A stretch of DNA of 64,000 bases from Beta vulgaris subsp. vulgaris (taxonomy: Eukaryota > Streptophyta > Magnoliopsida > Caryophyllales > Amaranthaceae). The position numbers and the translations under genes are program-made. The notes beneath the pieces are model-generated. The model was given only the letters and a program-made list of their open reading frames with translations. It made no database searches and was not told the origin of the DNA. Each line of letters starts with the position of its first letter. The stretch's first letter is position 1. Shown one piece after another: positions 34,248 to 45,175 of this stretch. The stretch spans positions 5,739,204-5,803,203 of the forward strand of contig NC_079210.1 in the NCBI RefSeq assembly GCF_026745355.1, read 5' to 3'.

Positions 34248-34710
34248 TAGGGGTGAATGGGTGATAATGAGTATAACCTGTTCATGAAACGGTTCGGTTA
34301 AAGCTCGAGTCATGGCAGCTCGGCTCGTATTCAAACTCGACTCTAGAACTTAACAAGTCGAGCTGAGCTCAGGCTCGAAAAGTTTGTGAATAGGCTCAAT
34401 TATTTTTTTATATAAAAATTAATATATTTTATATATACATAAATATATAATCTAGATATCACACAATAATAAGTTAATAGTTTGCTTGTAAAAAAACCTA
34501 TAGACCCCAAAAATAAGAAAAGAAAAAACAAAGAAAATATGTAAAAATTAGCTAGGGGTGATATCGAATCAAGCCTCTTCGTGAAAGTTGCGAGCTCGAC
34601 GCTCTTAGCACTCGGTCACAGCTCAACTCGGACAAAGTTTGGCTCGTCGAGCTCGAATAAACTTAAAGGAACTCGAGTCGAGCCAACCAGAGTTCGGGCT
34701 TGGTTCGACC
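34248..34710. mobile_element. hAT-like element fragment with GAGCTCG-rich arms
   Basis: It begins TAGGGGTGAATGG, similar to the hAT end at 6890. The arms are dense in GCTCGAGTC, GAGCTCGA and CGAGCC words around an AT-rich middle (34380-34560), a composition typical of plant hAT-like non-autonomous elements. No matching right end or 8-bp duplication was found; the right side appears cut by the tandem duplication at 34711. Confidence 0.5.
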
Positions 34711-35259
34711 GATTCGTGTGTGCACTCACAAACAATGGATGGAGATTAGAACTTGCCCAATATACAAATAAAATTTTGTAGAATGAGAGTTTCGGTTTTT
34801 CTATGTGTATAAAACTGATGAAGAGAACAACTACTTATAAGGCGAGTAAGGCAAAGGGAAATAGAAAGGGCTAAAAATAAGGGACAAAATCAATTAGGAT
34901 ACCAAGAATCTTGTCAGTAACGGCTAGGTATCCACACTATAATAACGGCAAAACGAGATCCTTGTAATTATCGACAAACCAAAATGATCGTGTGTACTCA
35001 CTAACAACGGATGGAGATTAGAACTTGACCAATATCAGAGAGAACATTTTGTGAGATGAGAGTTTTGATTTTTTATGTGTGTATAAAACTGATGAAGAGA
35101 ACAGCTTATAAGGTGAGCAAGGTAAAGGGAAACGAAAAGGGCTAAAAATAAGGGACGAAATCAATTAGGATAGCAAGAATCTTGTAAGTAACGGCTAGGT
35201 ATCCATTCTATAATAACAGCAAGGCGAGATCCTTGCATTTATCGACAAACCAAAATGAT
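34711..35259. repeat. Tandem duplication, two units of about 274 bp
   Basis: Unit 1 (34711-34984) and unit 2 (34985-35259) share almost the whole sequence, for example GATGGAGATTAGAACTTG, ATAAAACTGATGAAGAGAAC and GTAACGGCTAGGTATCCA, in the same order and orientation. GATTCG or GATCG marks each junction. Differences between the units show it is not recent. There is no coding frame. Confidence 0.85.
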
Positions 35260-35850
35260 TCGGATCAAAAAAGGACCACATGCCCTACGCTCGCTCGCCC
35301 AGCGTGCCCAGTTATGTGTGGTTACCAATCCTTCTAGCTCATTACCAAACAAGATGTTTGTTAAGTTTTATGCGTTGAATTAGTCAAAATTGGTTTCGCA
35401 AGCCCGCCCGACCAGGCGTTCGTCGTAAATTACGATCGGCCGAATGTCGCCCAATCGGGCCTGATACATCAGCAGGTTTGAAGAATTAATCGTGCGATCG
35501 GACGGCTAGGTTTTACGCGATTTTGACTTATTCCGTTTTGATTTATCTTTTAGGGTTTTGTACGGGGTCTCTTATGTTATAAAAGGACTTCTTGATGTTC
35601 ATTATTTAACACACAACTTTTGAAACATTTTTAGCCTCTAGTATTTTTTAGGACTCCTTGTATTATTCTATCTGATTTTTTCTCCATTATAGTGAAGAAG
35701 ATCTAATTAATCCCCACCTGTGGACGTAGGTCTATTTTGACTGAATCATGTAAATCCTTGTATTCTTTGTTTATTCCTCTTTATTGTTTTTCTCATTTTT
35801 GTTATTTCATTTATTTTGTTCGCATTAATCAAACTACAACACCCTATTTT
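35260..35850 (+). repeat. LTR-like fragment, probably copia
   Basis: It contains a TATA-like TTATAAAAGGAC (about 35577), then a leader with CACCTGTGGACGTAGGTCT and CATGTAAATCCTTGTATTC, a combination common in plant copia LTRs near the R/U5 boundary. Upstream are GC-rich CGCCCGACCAGGCG and CGCCCAATCGGGCC stretches like those in the copia LTRs at 2148 and 3174. Edges were not fixed. Confidence 0.5.
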
Positions 35851-37277
35851 CTAACAATGTTCTTTAGAGCGTTCATATGTAAGGGAGGCTGGAGGCACTT
35901 GCTTTTCTTCCATGCAGGACAAATGATTTTTTCTTGCTTTTCCGTCTCTTACTTTGTAGATAATTTTCTTTAAGAATTGTTGACCTTCCAACAAAGATTA
36001 CAGAGAATTTCTAAGGCAGAAGTATATGATACATATTCTTGAAAAGTTGTATAACACTACTTCTTTTTATTCATTGTATAACACTACTTCATAGGAACTA
36101 CAAGTCTACAATGATACAATTCGTAGGAACTAGGAAGTGGATATATTTCATAAAATTGGCGTGAAATGTTGGACACTGCTTTATAGAATTTACATGATAC
36201 TTCTTCTGGTTTATATATCTTTCTCATTTGAAATCTTAACAGTACTCATACTTATAGAGAATCTTCTCAGTATTTCTCAATTTCTAAGAAAAAATGTAGT
36301 CATATGGGCTGTTGTTTAATTCGTCTCAATTAGTACTTTTGTTAATATTCAATCGTTATAATTTTTACTAATATATAATGAAAGATATTTAAATTCAAAG
36401 AGGTGTATTAAAAGACGCGCATAGGAAAGAAAAGTGAGAATGTTAAAAAGAACAGAGAGAGTATAGTCTATACTCTTTTCTTCCGATAGAGAAACAATAT
36501 AATATAGGGCTCTGTAGATTGCAGCAATGACGCACGAAGCGGACAACGTTTTGGGGGGGAAATCGAGGATTGTAATTTATTTTATGTCATTAACAAAAAA
36601 AATTAACAAACTTCATCATTAATGACGCACTATATATAGAATAAACAATAATATAGAATCATTCGATAAAATAAATTATTTTTTTAGTTATCATACTATA
36701 TATAAATAGCTAAAATACCAGGTCAGCAATGAGAATTTGCCTTTGTTCAATAGTTATTATTCACCACAAAAATTAGAAGTTGCTTCCCTTTTCTCTCTAC
36801 TTCAAAAAAAAATTATATACTTCATTTAGGGGATACCATTCACCAAATTTTGTGACTGTAAACCACAATTTATTGTTTATGTTAATATTCATCAGCGATC
36901 TTTGACAAACTTTCTAAAATAATATAGTTAAGTGGACTCTTGTTATATAAATTCGTCTCAATATGAGAATTTCAAATTTTTGTAATTTTTATTTATACGC
37001 AATTAGAGATAATAACGGCCAAAACAACATTTTGACGAACGTAAAAAAGCAAATGGTTCAACTATTGAAAGGGGATCTAGATCTCTAATTATTAAAAGGA
37101 TCAGTGTGCTCCTTGTCTCAATGAATTAGGAAATTTTTTAATCGACGTACTTGTATCAAGTAATGGTCTTATCTCCCCTCATTAAGGAAAAATAAAAGTA
37201 ATACTCTTAGCTCCACCTCAAAACAATTAAATAAAAAGACTAATACTCTTAGCAGTTAGTCCACTGGCATCTACTAT
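35851..37277. other. Upstream region of paralogue B with MITE remnants
   Basis: AT-rich with no gene. It holds a Stowaway remnant (36313-36461) and, around 36945-37060, a decayed copy of sequence that also lies in the MITE at 37467-37980 (shared GATTCGT/ATTCGTC and ATACAATTAGAGA-like blocks). Confidence 0.45.
36313..36461 (-). mobile_element. Truncated Stowaway-like MITE
   Basis: It matches, in opposite orientation, the right half of the MITE at 37693-37951: ATTCGTCTCAATTAGTAC, CGTTATAATTTTTACTAA, TATATAATGAAAGATATTTA. It ends CAGAGAGAG followed by TA. The other half is missing. Confidence 0.65.
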
Positions 37278-37287
37278 TATATAAATA
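37278..37287 (+). promoter_or_regulatory. Candidate TATA box of paralogue B
   Basis: TATATAAATA lies about 30 bases before a likely transcription start near 37315, preceding a short leader that ends at a splice donor at 37373. Confidence 0.5.
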
Positions 37288-37466
37288 ACCTGCTCGATTG
37301 AAGCACAAATTCTACATATTGGAAATTGCTCAAGCAAATCGTGCATTCATATATTGAGTTCTTATCTTAGAGGTACGCCTTTCTTGTGTTTTTTTTTCTT
37401 CTATCTGTTTTGATGAAGATAAATTAATGATCCTTTTACTTGTAATATAAAATATAATCTTAATTA

Positions 37467-37980
37467 CTAATCTCTCTGTTTTTTTAAATGTAACATATTG
37501 ACTTTAGACACTATTTATCCAATACACTTAGATCATTAATTGTTATTTATACATAATATAGTCATGTGGGATCTTATTTGATTCGTAACGATATACACTT
37601 TCCAAATATATATTTTTTATAATTTTTACTTTTATACAATTAGAGAAATTATAGATCAAAGTTGTGCCTCGACATATGTGAAAAGTCCAATACTCCCTCT
37701 GTTTTTTTTTATCATTCCTACTTTGACTTTGCACGTTTGCCAATGCACGTTTTAAAACTTAAATATCTTTCATTATATATTAGTAAAAATTATAACGATT
37801 GAATTTTAATAAAGTACTAATTGAGACGAATCAAACAAGACCACACATGACTATGTTTTTTCTTTTAAATTGAGAACATTTGAGAAGATTCTCTCTATGC
37901 ATGAATAGTGTCAAGATTCTAAGTGAGAACGATAAAAAAAAACAGAGGGAGTATTACATTTAAAAAACGGACAGAAAATT
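37467..37980. mobile_element. MITE with another MITE nested inside
   Basis: The left end CTAATCTCTCTGTTTTTTT and, on the other strand, the right end CTAATTTTCTGTCCGTTTTT are followed in both cases by AAATGTAA. TTA flanks both sides (37464-37466 and 37981-37983). The Stowaway MITE at 37693-37951 interrupts it. Confidence 0.6.
37693..37951. mobile_element. Stowaway MITE (259 bp) with TA duplication
   Basis: The ends are CTCCCTCTGTTTTTTTTTAT and its near-perfect complement ending CAGAGGGAG, flanked by TA on both sides (37691-37692 and 37952-37953). These are the hallmarks of Tc1/mariner-type Stowaway elements. It has no coding capacity. Confidence 0.88.
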
Positions 37981-38196
37981 AGTTACTATTATTATTTCTA
38001 ATAATACATGATTAAAGAAACTTCCCATAGGGATTATCTATGGGATTATCGGAGTATATGTACAATCTAATGCTTGTTGTTTGATAATTTATGTGGATTC
38101 TAATTTCTACCTTTAGCTTGATATTCTACTGATTACTGAAGTTTTTGATACATTTAATTGATATGAGTAAGCTGTTGCAGAAAAGGCCTAAAAAGG

Positions 38197-39345
38197 ATGG
38201 TGGTATATGATCTGAGTGACCCATTGCAGTTTGTTGGTTGCGAAACTGGAGCATCTCTACTCACAGTATCTAGTGCACCTACAAAGGACGCACCAAACCT
38301 CAGGGACCGGAATTTTGGACCAGTATTCGGTGTTTCAGTAGGTTCGGCTGCGTCGGCTCAATACAACGAATTAAGGGTGTTCAACGGTACGATCAAGGGG
38401 CGTGCGTTGGATACACTGATACAAGATCTTCGAGATCAGAAGTTGCGAGTGAATCGTGACGGATATTGTTATATTCGTGTTCCTGGTAGGCGCAACCCAG
38501 CTGGTGTATCCTTACAATCTCGTTTTGCCAGACTAAATGACTTGTTTCCTTGGGTTGATTATGTGGACGAACCTACATATTTTGACCCAACTCCTCCATC
38601 TACCATATGGAATCGTCGAAGCTCTAGTAATACGACTTTGAAGATGGTGGACTACGACAAGCTTGACGCCGATCTTAAGCAGGCTCAAAAGGACAAGGAA
38701 AAGGCTGAAAAGGATCTTAAACAGTCTCAAAAGGACAAGGAAAAGGCGGAAAAGGATTCTAAGCAAGCTAAGAAGGACAAGGAAAAGGCTGAAAAGGATT
38801 ATGAGCAAGCTAAGAAGGACAAGAAAAAGGCTGAAGATGATCTAGAGAAGGCTAATAAGGAGAAAAATGAAGCAATGGATAACATAAGGGATAACTGGGA
38901 GAAATCTACGAGAGCTGGAGCTAGACCACTTCCGGTAAATGCATTCGTCGTCACTTCAGTTTACCCTACTGATGCACGATCTTATGAAGACCAAAACAAA
39001 GGGGGTCCAGACTTAGGCAGTACTTGGTTCGGCAACCCCAACCGGATATCAGCACCAGCTGCTTCCTATATGGACTCTATACGGCCGGGGTCAATTATGG
39101 TGTATACTAAGACACCTCGTCTTTTTGACAAATACTTTTGGTGGGTTGTCCAATATGATATTCCTTCTGAAGGCGTTTACGGATACATTATAGCTTATCA
39201 TGGCAATGCTCTTTGTGATGCGACAGAGCAATTGAAGTTTAGGAACTTCAGTTTTCGGAATTTGGCTGGCTCCCTTTTCTTGGATCGTCTTGGTCTGCGC
39301 AATTGCTTTATACTAAAAAACATTACTCCCTACTCCACACGATAA
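38197..39345 (+). CDS. Unknown 382-aa protein with long coiled coil (paralogue B)
   Basis: I do not recognise this family. An uninterrupted frame starts at ATG 38197 (MVVYDLSDPLQFVG). Residues 1-125 include GTIKGRALDTLIQDLRDQKL, RVNRDGYCYIRVPG and ARLNDLFPW, matching the same order of motifs in the minus-strand gene at 28919-30028 (IQGSLLQDLAQDL, VNYQGYSY, YRLNDLFSW). Residues about 150-240 are a K/E/D-rich coiled coil built from five 14-residue repeats. Residues about 282-375 form a C-terminal domain with IRPGSIMVYTK, FWWVVQYDIP and YGYIIAYHGNA. There is no signal peptide or membrane segment, and unlike paralogue A no acidic tail. The leader seems to contain an intron with two MITEs. It could be a genuine lineage-specific gene or a domesticated element protein. 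Confidence 0.75.
   Translation: MVVYDLSDPLQFVGCETGASLLTVSSAPTKDAPNLRDRNFGPVFGVSVGSAASAQYNELRVFNGTIKGRALDTLIQDLRDQKLRVNRDGYCYIRVPGRRNPAGVSLQSRFARLNDLFPWVDYVDEPTYFDPTPPSTIWNRRSSSNTTLKMVDYDKLDADLKQAQKDKEKAEKDLKQSQKDKEKAEKDSKQAKKDKEKAEKDYEQAKKDKKKAEDDLEKANKEKNEAMDNIRDNWEKSTRAGARPLPVNAFVVTSVYPTDARSYEDQNKGGPDLGSTWFGNPNRISAPAASYMDSIRPGSIMVYTKTPRLFDKYFWWVVQYDIPSEGVYGYIIAYHGNALCDATEQLKFRNFSFRNLAGSLFLDRLGLRNCFILKNITPYSTR
38671..38880 (+). repeat. Five tandem 42-bp units coding the coiled coil of paralogue B
   Basis: Each unit encodes 14 residues of the form DLKQAQKDKEKAEK (units 1-3 nearly identical, units 4-5 drifted: DYEQAKKDKKKAED, DLEKANKEKNEAMD). The period keeps two heptads, so copy-number changes would lengthen the coil without breaking frame or heptad phase. 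Confidence 0.9.
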
Positions 39346-40224
39346 GTCTATAGTTTGGTTTGGATACCATCAAAATTGAGGCCGCTGATGGAGTAGTGAC
39401 ATCACTTCCTGCCTCATATCACTGAGTAATTCCACTAATTCCCATCAAAAGATATAGATGCGTGAAAGAAGTTATGTAAGGATACAATCTATGTGCTTTG
39501 CGTTGTGTGTGTGTGTGAAGAATATATGTGATTGTTATAATATTTGAGTAAAGGTCATGGCTATAGAAAAAACTTCAATCAACTTTTACATGTGTAACTT
39601 GCTACACACTTCACATTTGATAGTCCTATGATGATAGGAACTATGTTGATATCTTCTAGAAAATATTGTTTTTATAACTTTCATGATTGGATTAATCGTC
39701 ATTTTGTATATTGTTTTAGAATTATTTTTTTAATATTCATTACAATTTAAAAGCCACCCCATACATCCTATCCAAATAAATTTTACTCATATATGTTTGA
39801 TCGGAGTTGTGGAGATGGTTAGCTAGGCATGGAGCATTGATGGTTGATGAAGGTTGATGCTTAGCTTGGTCAGGATAGAGAGTTGAAAGCTTGAGGAACT
39901 TGTGTTGAAGATTGTAGCTCGTGAACGTGGTTAGCTACTCTCCACCCACTTGATGCGGCTATTCACGAGTTTCAAGCTTGTTTAAAACTCCTTTGTTTCC
40001 TATTTCATAAGTTTTCCTTTCAATAATAATCCTAGTATAAACATGTTCAAGGCCGTTTATCCATTGTATTTCATAAGAGAGACATATATTCTTAGATCTT
40101 AGATAAACTCCTATAGAGATGCTAGAGATTTTAAAGAGATTAAGAATTCTCCTTGTCCTTGTATCTCATCACGTATTCAAAGTCCTAATGTAGTTCGTCG
40201 TTTATTTTCTCTCTATTCAAGGGT
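39346..40224. other. 3' flank of paralogue B and AT-rich DNA
   Basis: It should contain the 3' untranslated region of the gene ending at 39345. A short TGTGTGTGTGTGTG run lies near 39505. From about 39800 some LTR-like phrases occur but no edges could be fixed. Confidence 0.4.
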
Positions 40225-40970
40225 TTTCTTTTTTTTTTTTACATCAAAATAACGTACAAGGAAGAAAAACCACTAAAAAGAACAAACTGAACAAAAACCT
40301 AAGGAAACACTAATTATAAGCGACCCATACTGAATTGTTGCCATTTATGAGCAAGCCTGGTTGCCTCTGCAACTTGCTCTTTGGCCACATACAGTATCTG
40401 ACATGTCAAAAAATTCCTAGCTTGTGCAAGTATCTTCTGCACGGTCCAGTTTAGAGTGATATCCGTGTGGTTCCCTGGTTGCAGCAGTTGGACTAGCTGG
40501 CGTGATTTTGTAAGAATTTGTATCTGCGAATACTGGTGAGATGTTGCCCATGTAATGGCATGTAAACAAGCCATAGCTTCGGTGGATCCAGTAGACGGGG
40601 AGTAGCTAAGTGTACCGTGCTTGGCGCTAGGGAGGCAGTTTGTAAATCCCATGACCCAAGCTATACCTCCCAAACCCTTCTTATTAGGCCGTGTACCTGC
40701 AATTTGAATGATTATAGAAGGTGGATGGCCATTCTGGTGCCCGATATTAGCAATTACGAAACCAGGCGGGGCTGAGGGATCCAGAGGATTTCTAGTTGGG
40801 TCATGAACTTGTTGCACAAAAATGGCATGGTGTCGCATGCTATCCTCCAATTGAAGATTGATCGAATCTGTCGTCGGCCGCTGCTGGCGAAAGACTTGTG
40901 CATTGCGTAATTTCCAAATTGCCCAAAGCGTACCTACAAAAGTACTCAATGTCGAATCTTGCGTTCTTTA
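40225..40970 (-). pseudogene. 5'-truncated L1-type LINE, RNase H end
   Basis: A minus-strand frame (40949-40314, 211 codons) has the layout of the RNase H domain at the C-terminus of plant L1 ORF2: FVGTLWAIWKLRNAQVFRQQ, GLGGIAWVM, STGSTEAMACLHAITWA and a C-terminal VAEATRLAH. The position usually holding an aspartate (DS) reads TKS, so the nuclease is probably dead. A T-run at about 40230-40241 is the poly(A) tail on the minus strand. The rest of the LINE is absent. Confidence 0.78.
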
Positions 40971-41139
40971 TTGCTTTAATTTTTTATTTCTGTTTATTAT
41001 ACTTTAATTGCTCGATTTGTTAGTGCTTATGATACTTATTCCAAACAATGATATGTCCACATTATCTAAAAAATGAATGTAGACACATAATCGTGTCCCC
41101 CATTTGAGTACCCTATGATGAGTAACAATACAAAATAAA

Positions 41140-41500
41140 CCCTAATTAGAGACGGAAATTTTCATCTCTAAATGGACATAATCCGTCTCTAATTGCAGTT
41201 AGAGACGGAAAATGGGACGTCTTTATAGGTGGCATCTCAAAAAAATTTGTGACAAAATTTTCGCATCTCCATCTCAAACTTGATACAGATTATATTCCGT
41301 CTCAAATTTGTGACAAATCGTATTTTGTCTCAAATTTGAGACGGAATACTCGTCACAAATTTTAAGACGGAATTTTTTAGAGTACGTCTCAAAATTCTCT
41401 CAAAATTGAGACGGTTATTATATAAGCCATCTCAAATTTGAGACAGAATAATTAAGCATCCATCTCTAATTACGAATTTTATTTTTTAAAAAAATATATA
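41140..41500. repeat. Repeat-rich patch with AGAGACGGAA / CCGTCTC words
   Basis: About fifteen copies of (T/A)GAGACGGA and its complement (TCCGTCTCAAAT) alternate in orientation. The pattern resembles subterminal arrays of CACTA-type non-autonomous elements, but no CACTA ends or duplication were found, so the class is open. Confidence 0.5.
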
Positions 41501-41567
41501 TTCATAGTAGTCTAGCTGTAGTACTTAATCATAGTTCATATATATATATTTGGGTACATGAATGAAG

Positions 41568-44500
41568 TTAGGACACCCTTCTCTCAAGGGAGAACCCTAA
41601 CGAATCAAGCAGAACAATTTTTTGAACATGGGGTTCAGTGGAGGGGTCGAAGTCAACTATGGCAGCAGAATTGGTATGCCCTTTTTTTGATAGGAGATCC
41701 GCTACTCGATTGGCTTCCCGAAATATATGATTTATGGTATAGAATCTGAAATGACTTATTAGAAGTTTGCGTATGTCTTCAATGAGAGTTTGTATGGTCC
41801 AGGGGCAAGCATATTGCCCTTGCAAAATTCTTACAACCACTTGGCTATCTCCTTCAATGTATAATTCTTTGATTTGCCGGTGGATGGCGAGTAGGAGACC
41901 ATTCCTTAATCCCCATGCTTCCGCAACAAGAGCTGAGGTTTGTCCAAATCGATATACTTGAGCACCCACAATCTGTCCAGTAGAGTCTTGTATGACCACA
42001 CCAACAGTAGCTGAAGAGCCATTAACTGATCCATCAAAATTTAATTTATAATAACCGAAGGGAGGTGGTTTCCAGCAGACTGTAATTGATTTATGGGACC
42101 TGCAAGGAGGAAAATAAGAGATAGTAAAAGAAAAATCCATCATAGTTTGTGCATTCCATTTCGAATACAGATGCCATGCTCTGTAATAGATTCGATTGAA
42201 ATTAAGAGTACTATTTTCAAACACTATTAAATTACGTTCCTTCCAAATACTCCAGATTTTATTACAAAATATTTGTAAGGCTTTTGTATAAGATCGGATA
42301 TCAGTAAGGCATTGAGTAAGCTCATGTGGCACTATGCTATGAACCTTTTGTCTTATTATCTGTGAATTCCAATATTGAGAAATGGATGAGCAGGAGAAGA
42401 ATAGATGGTCAATAGTTTCAGTAGTGTGTTTACAAACAGGACAGAGGTTGTCATTAGTGATTTGTCGTGTTGTAGTATAGATTTTAGCGGGAGTCCATTT
42501 TGTAAGCATTGCCATAGAAAGATCTGGATTTTTGGTGCTATGTCAATTTTCCATATCCAGTTGAACTGCCATGGAATAGTATTAGGAGTGATGCCATGAG
42601 CTAGCCAGGTAGCCGTTTTAACGGAAAAATTACCAGAACTAGTCAATCCCCAACAGGAATGATTAGGGGTAGGGGAGATAGGGATAGGAATGCCTAATAT
42701 CATGTGGACAATATGTGGTGGAACTAACTCAGTTAGGAGCGAAATATTCCATTGATTTGTAGGAAATATGACAATATTTATGGTGAGTTCTAAATTAGCA
42801 ATAGAAGATATTCTGATATCTAATAGTTGAATGATACTCTGTTGGCACACCAATTATCTATCCAGAAGAAGATATTTGTATCATTTCCAACTTTCCAACG
42901 TATTCCTTTTCTTAGAAGCTCTCGTGATCGAAGGATAGCCTTCCAAATCTGAGAGTCATATGGCTTTGCTTTGTATTCAAAGAATGACGTATTTCGAAGA
43001 TATTTTTGACGCATAAGGGTAGGCCAAAGAGATTGCTGATCATAAAGGATCATCCAACCCATTTTGGCTAAATATGCTTCGTTAGTATGTGTCATTTTCC
43101 GAAAATTTAGGCCCCCATATTTTTTTGGCCGGCAAATTTTTGACCATGCTAGTAAAGGCAGTCCTATGGAGTTGGAAGAAGAGCGCCAAAAAAATTTCGG
43201 TTGATACTATCAATTGTACGTATTGCATATTTTCTTTGGAACTTGAGTTGTGGCCATAAGATCACATGTCGGGGTTGATTCTAGGTGACTCTGGATAAGT
43301 ATCAATTTTTCTGCTTTCGAAAGACAATGATTGTGCCAGGTGTTTATTTTATTGTCAACTTTTTGAAGTAGGTGTTGAAAATCAGTAGTCCTTGGTTTAT
43401 AACTTGAGAAAATAACTCCCAAGTATCTCCCTAAGACAGCCTTCGGTGTCATATTGAAAATACCAGCGATAGCTCTTTGTCTAGAGTTGGGTATGTGTTT
43501 TGAGAACATGATTGATGATTTGTGAAAATTTACCATTTGTCCTAAATTATTACAGAAATTTTCTAGTATGTTCTTTATGTGGTTGGCAGAAGTTAGATTG
43601 GCTTTACAAAATGATAGTCCATCATCAGCAAAAAAAATAGGCCTGGAATTGTCTCGGCATGTGGATCAAGGTCAATTCCGATTCTTGATTTTGGAGATTT
43701 TGATGCAATATCTAGTTTTCTACAGAGGACATCCATACGTAGAACAAAGAGATATGGCGACAATGGGTCTCCCTGGCGAATGCCTCGAGAGAGTTTGAAT
43801 ATAGTAGTAGTATCTTGATTTATGACTATTGAGTAAGAGACTGTGGAAATACATTGCATAACCCTTTTGATCCATTGGTGATGGAAACCATAACTTTGGA
43901 GGACCTGGTGTAAAAAATCCCATTCTATCCGGTTGTATGCTTTTTTCATATCTAGTTTAAGCGTGAACCATCCCCTTTTGTTTTTGATTTATTAAAGATA
44001 TTCATAATTTCTTGGACAATAAGGACATTATCATGGATTAATCTTCTAGGAGTGAAAGCATTTTGGAAGGGACTAATAATTTTAACTAGTATTGGTCACA
44101 AGCGTTCAACTAATATTTTGGAGATGACTTTATATAGTGTGGTGCATAAACTAATAGGTCTAAATTGATTCGATTTTTCAGGATTAGCAACTTTTGGGAT
44201 CAACGTAATTAACGTATGATTAATACTATGAAGAAAGAACCCGTGATTGAAGAAATCATGAATTGCTTTACAAATATCCGGTCCTACAATATCCCAGTAT
44301 CTTTGGAAAAATTTAGATCCAAATCCATCAGATCCTGGCGATTTAGTAGCATCTATGCTAAATATAGCATCGCGAATTTATTTGTCAGTGACAGGTGTCG
44401 TTAATTTGCAATTGTCAGAATCAGAGATTGTGGAAGAGATATAAGGTAAAGATATAGATCGAGGATATCGGTGAGCGGATTTAAATCGTTCTTGAAACTC

Positions 44501-45119
44501 ATAAATAAAGGCGTTTTGAATATCAGATGGGGAATCAAGCCATTGATTTAAATGATTTCGTATACGTAAAATTTGTTGTCGTTTGATTTTAGTTGTTATC
44601 TTGGAATGGAAAAACGAAGTGTTTCGATCTCCTTTTGTCAGCCATTATTTTCGAGAGTACTTACCCCAATATTTTTGGGTAAATGCTAGTAGGCATTCTC
44701 TTTGTCTCACTAGGTGGTCTAAGTGTTGTTCAATGTGAGGATTGTTTGGAAATTGTATCAATTGGTGTTGGACATTTATCAGTCGAGTGTGATTTTGGTC
44801 AAGCTTTTGGTGAATGTGGCTATAATTTCTCCTATCCCGGCTTTTGAGATCTTGTTTAATGAACTGAAGATTTCTGGTTATATTATAAAAATGCGAATGA
44901 GAATGTTTCCGGTGCCAATGCTTGTTTATAATTTTTTGCGTATTAGGATCATTAGGCGAAGCATTTTGGAATCTAAATCTGGGTTGCTTGTGTTGTCGTA
45001 TTCGTAATGTTTCTAATATCATGGGAGCATGGTCTGAGCAAGTGTAAGCATCATAGTGAACAAAAGCATTCTGATAATAAGCTGCCCACATAGGGGATGT
45101 TAGACACCGATCGACTTTT

Positions 45120-45175
<56 letters not shown>

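Larger units (their letters stand above)
37373..38180 (+). other. Probable 5'-UTR intron of paralogue B, containing MITEs
   Basis: A donor (TTAGAG|GTACGC, 37373) and acceptor (GCTGTTGCAG|AAAAGG, 38180) would join a leader exon to sequence 16 bases before ATG 38197. About 60 per cent of the intron is MITE sequence. Splicing is inferred from the site sequences and the distance from the TATA box; it is not shown by the DNA alone. Confidence 0.45.
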
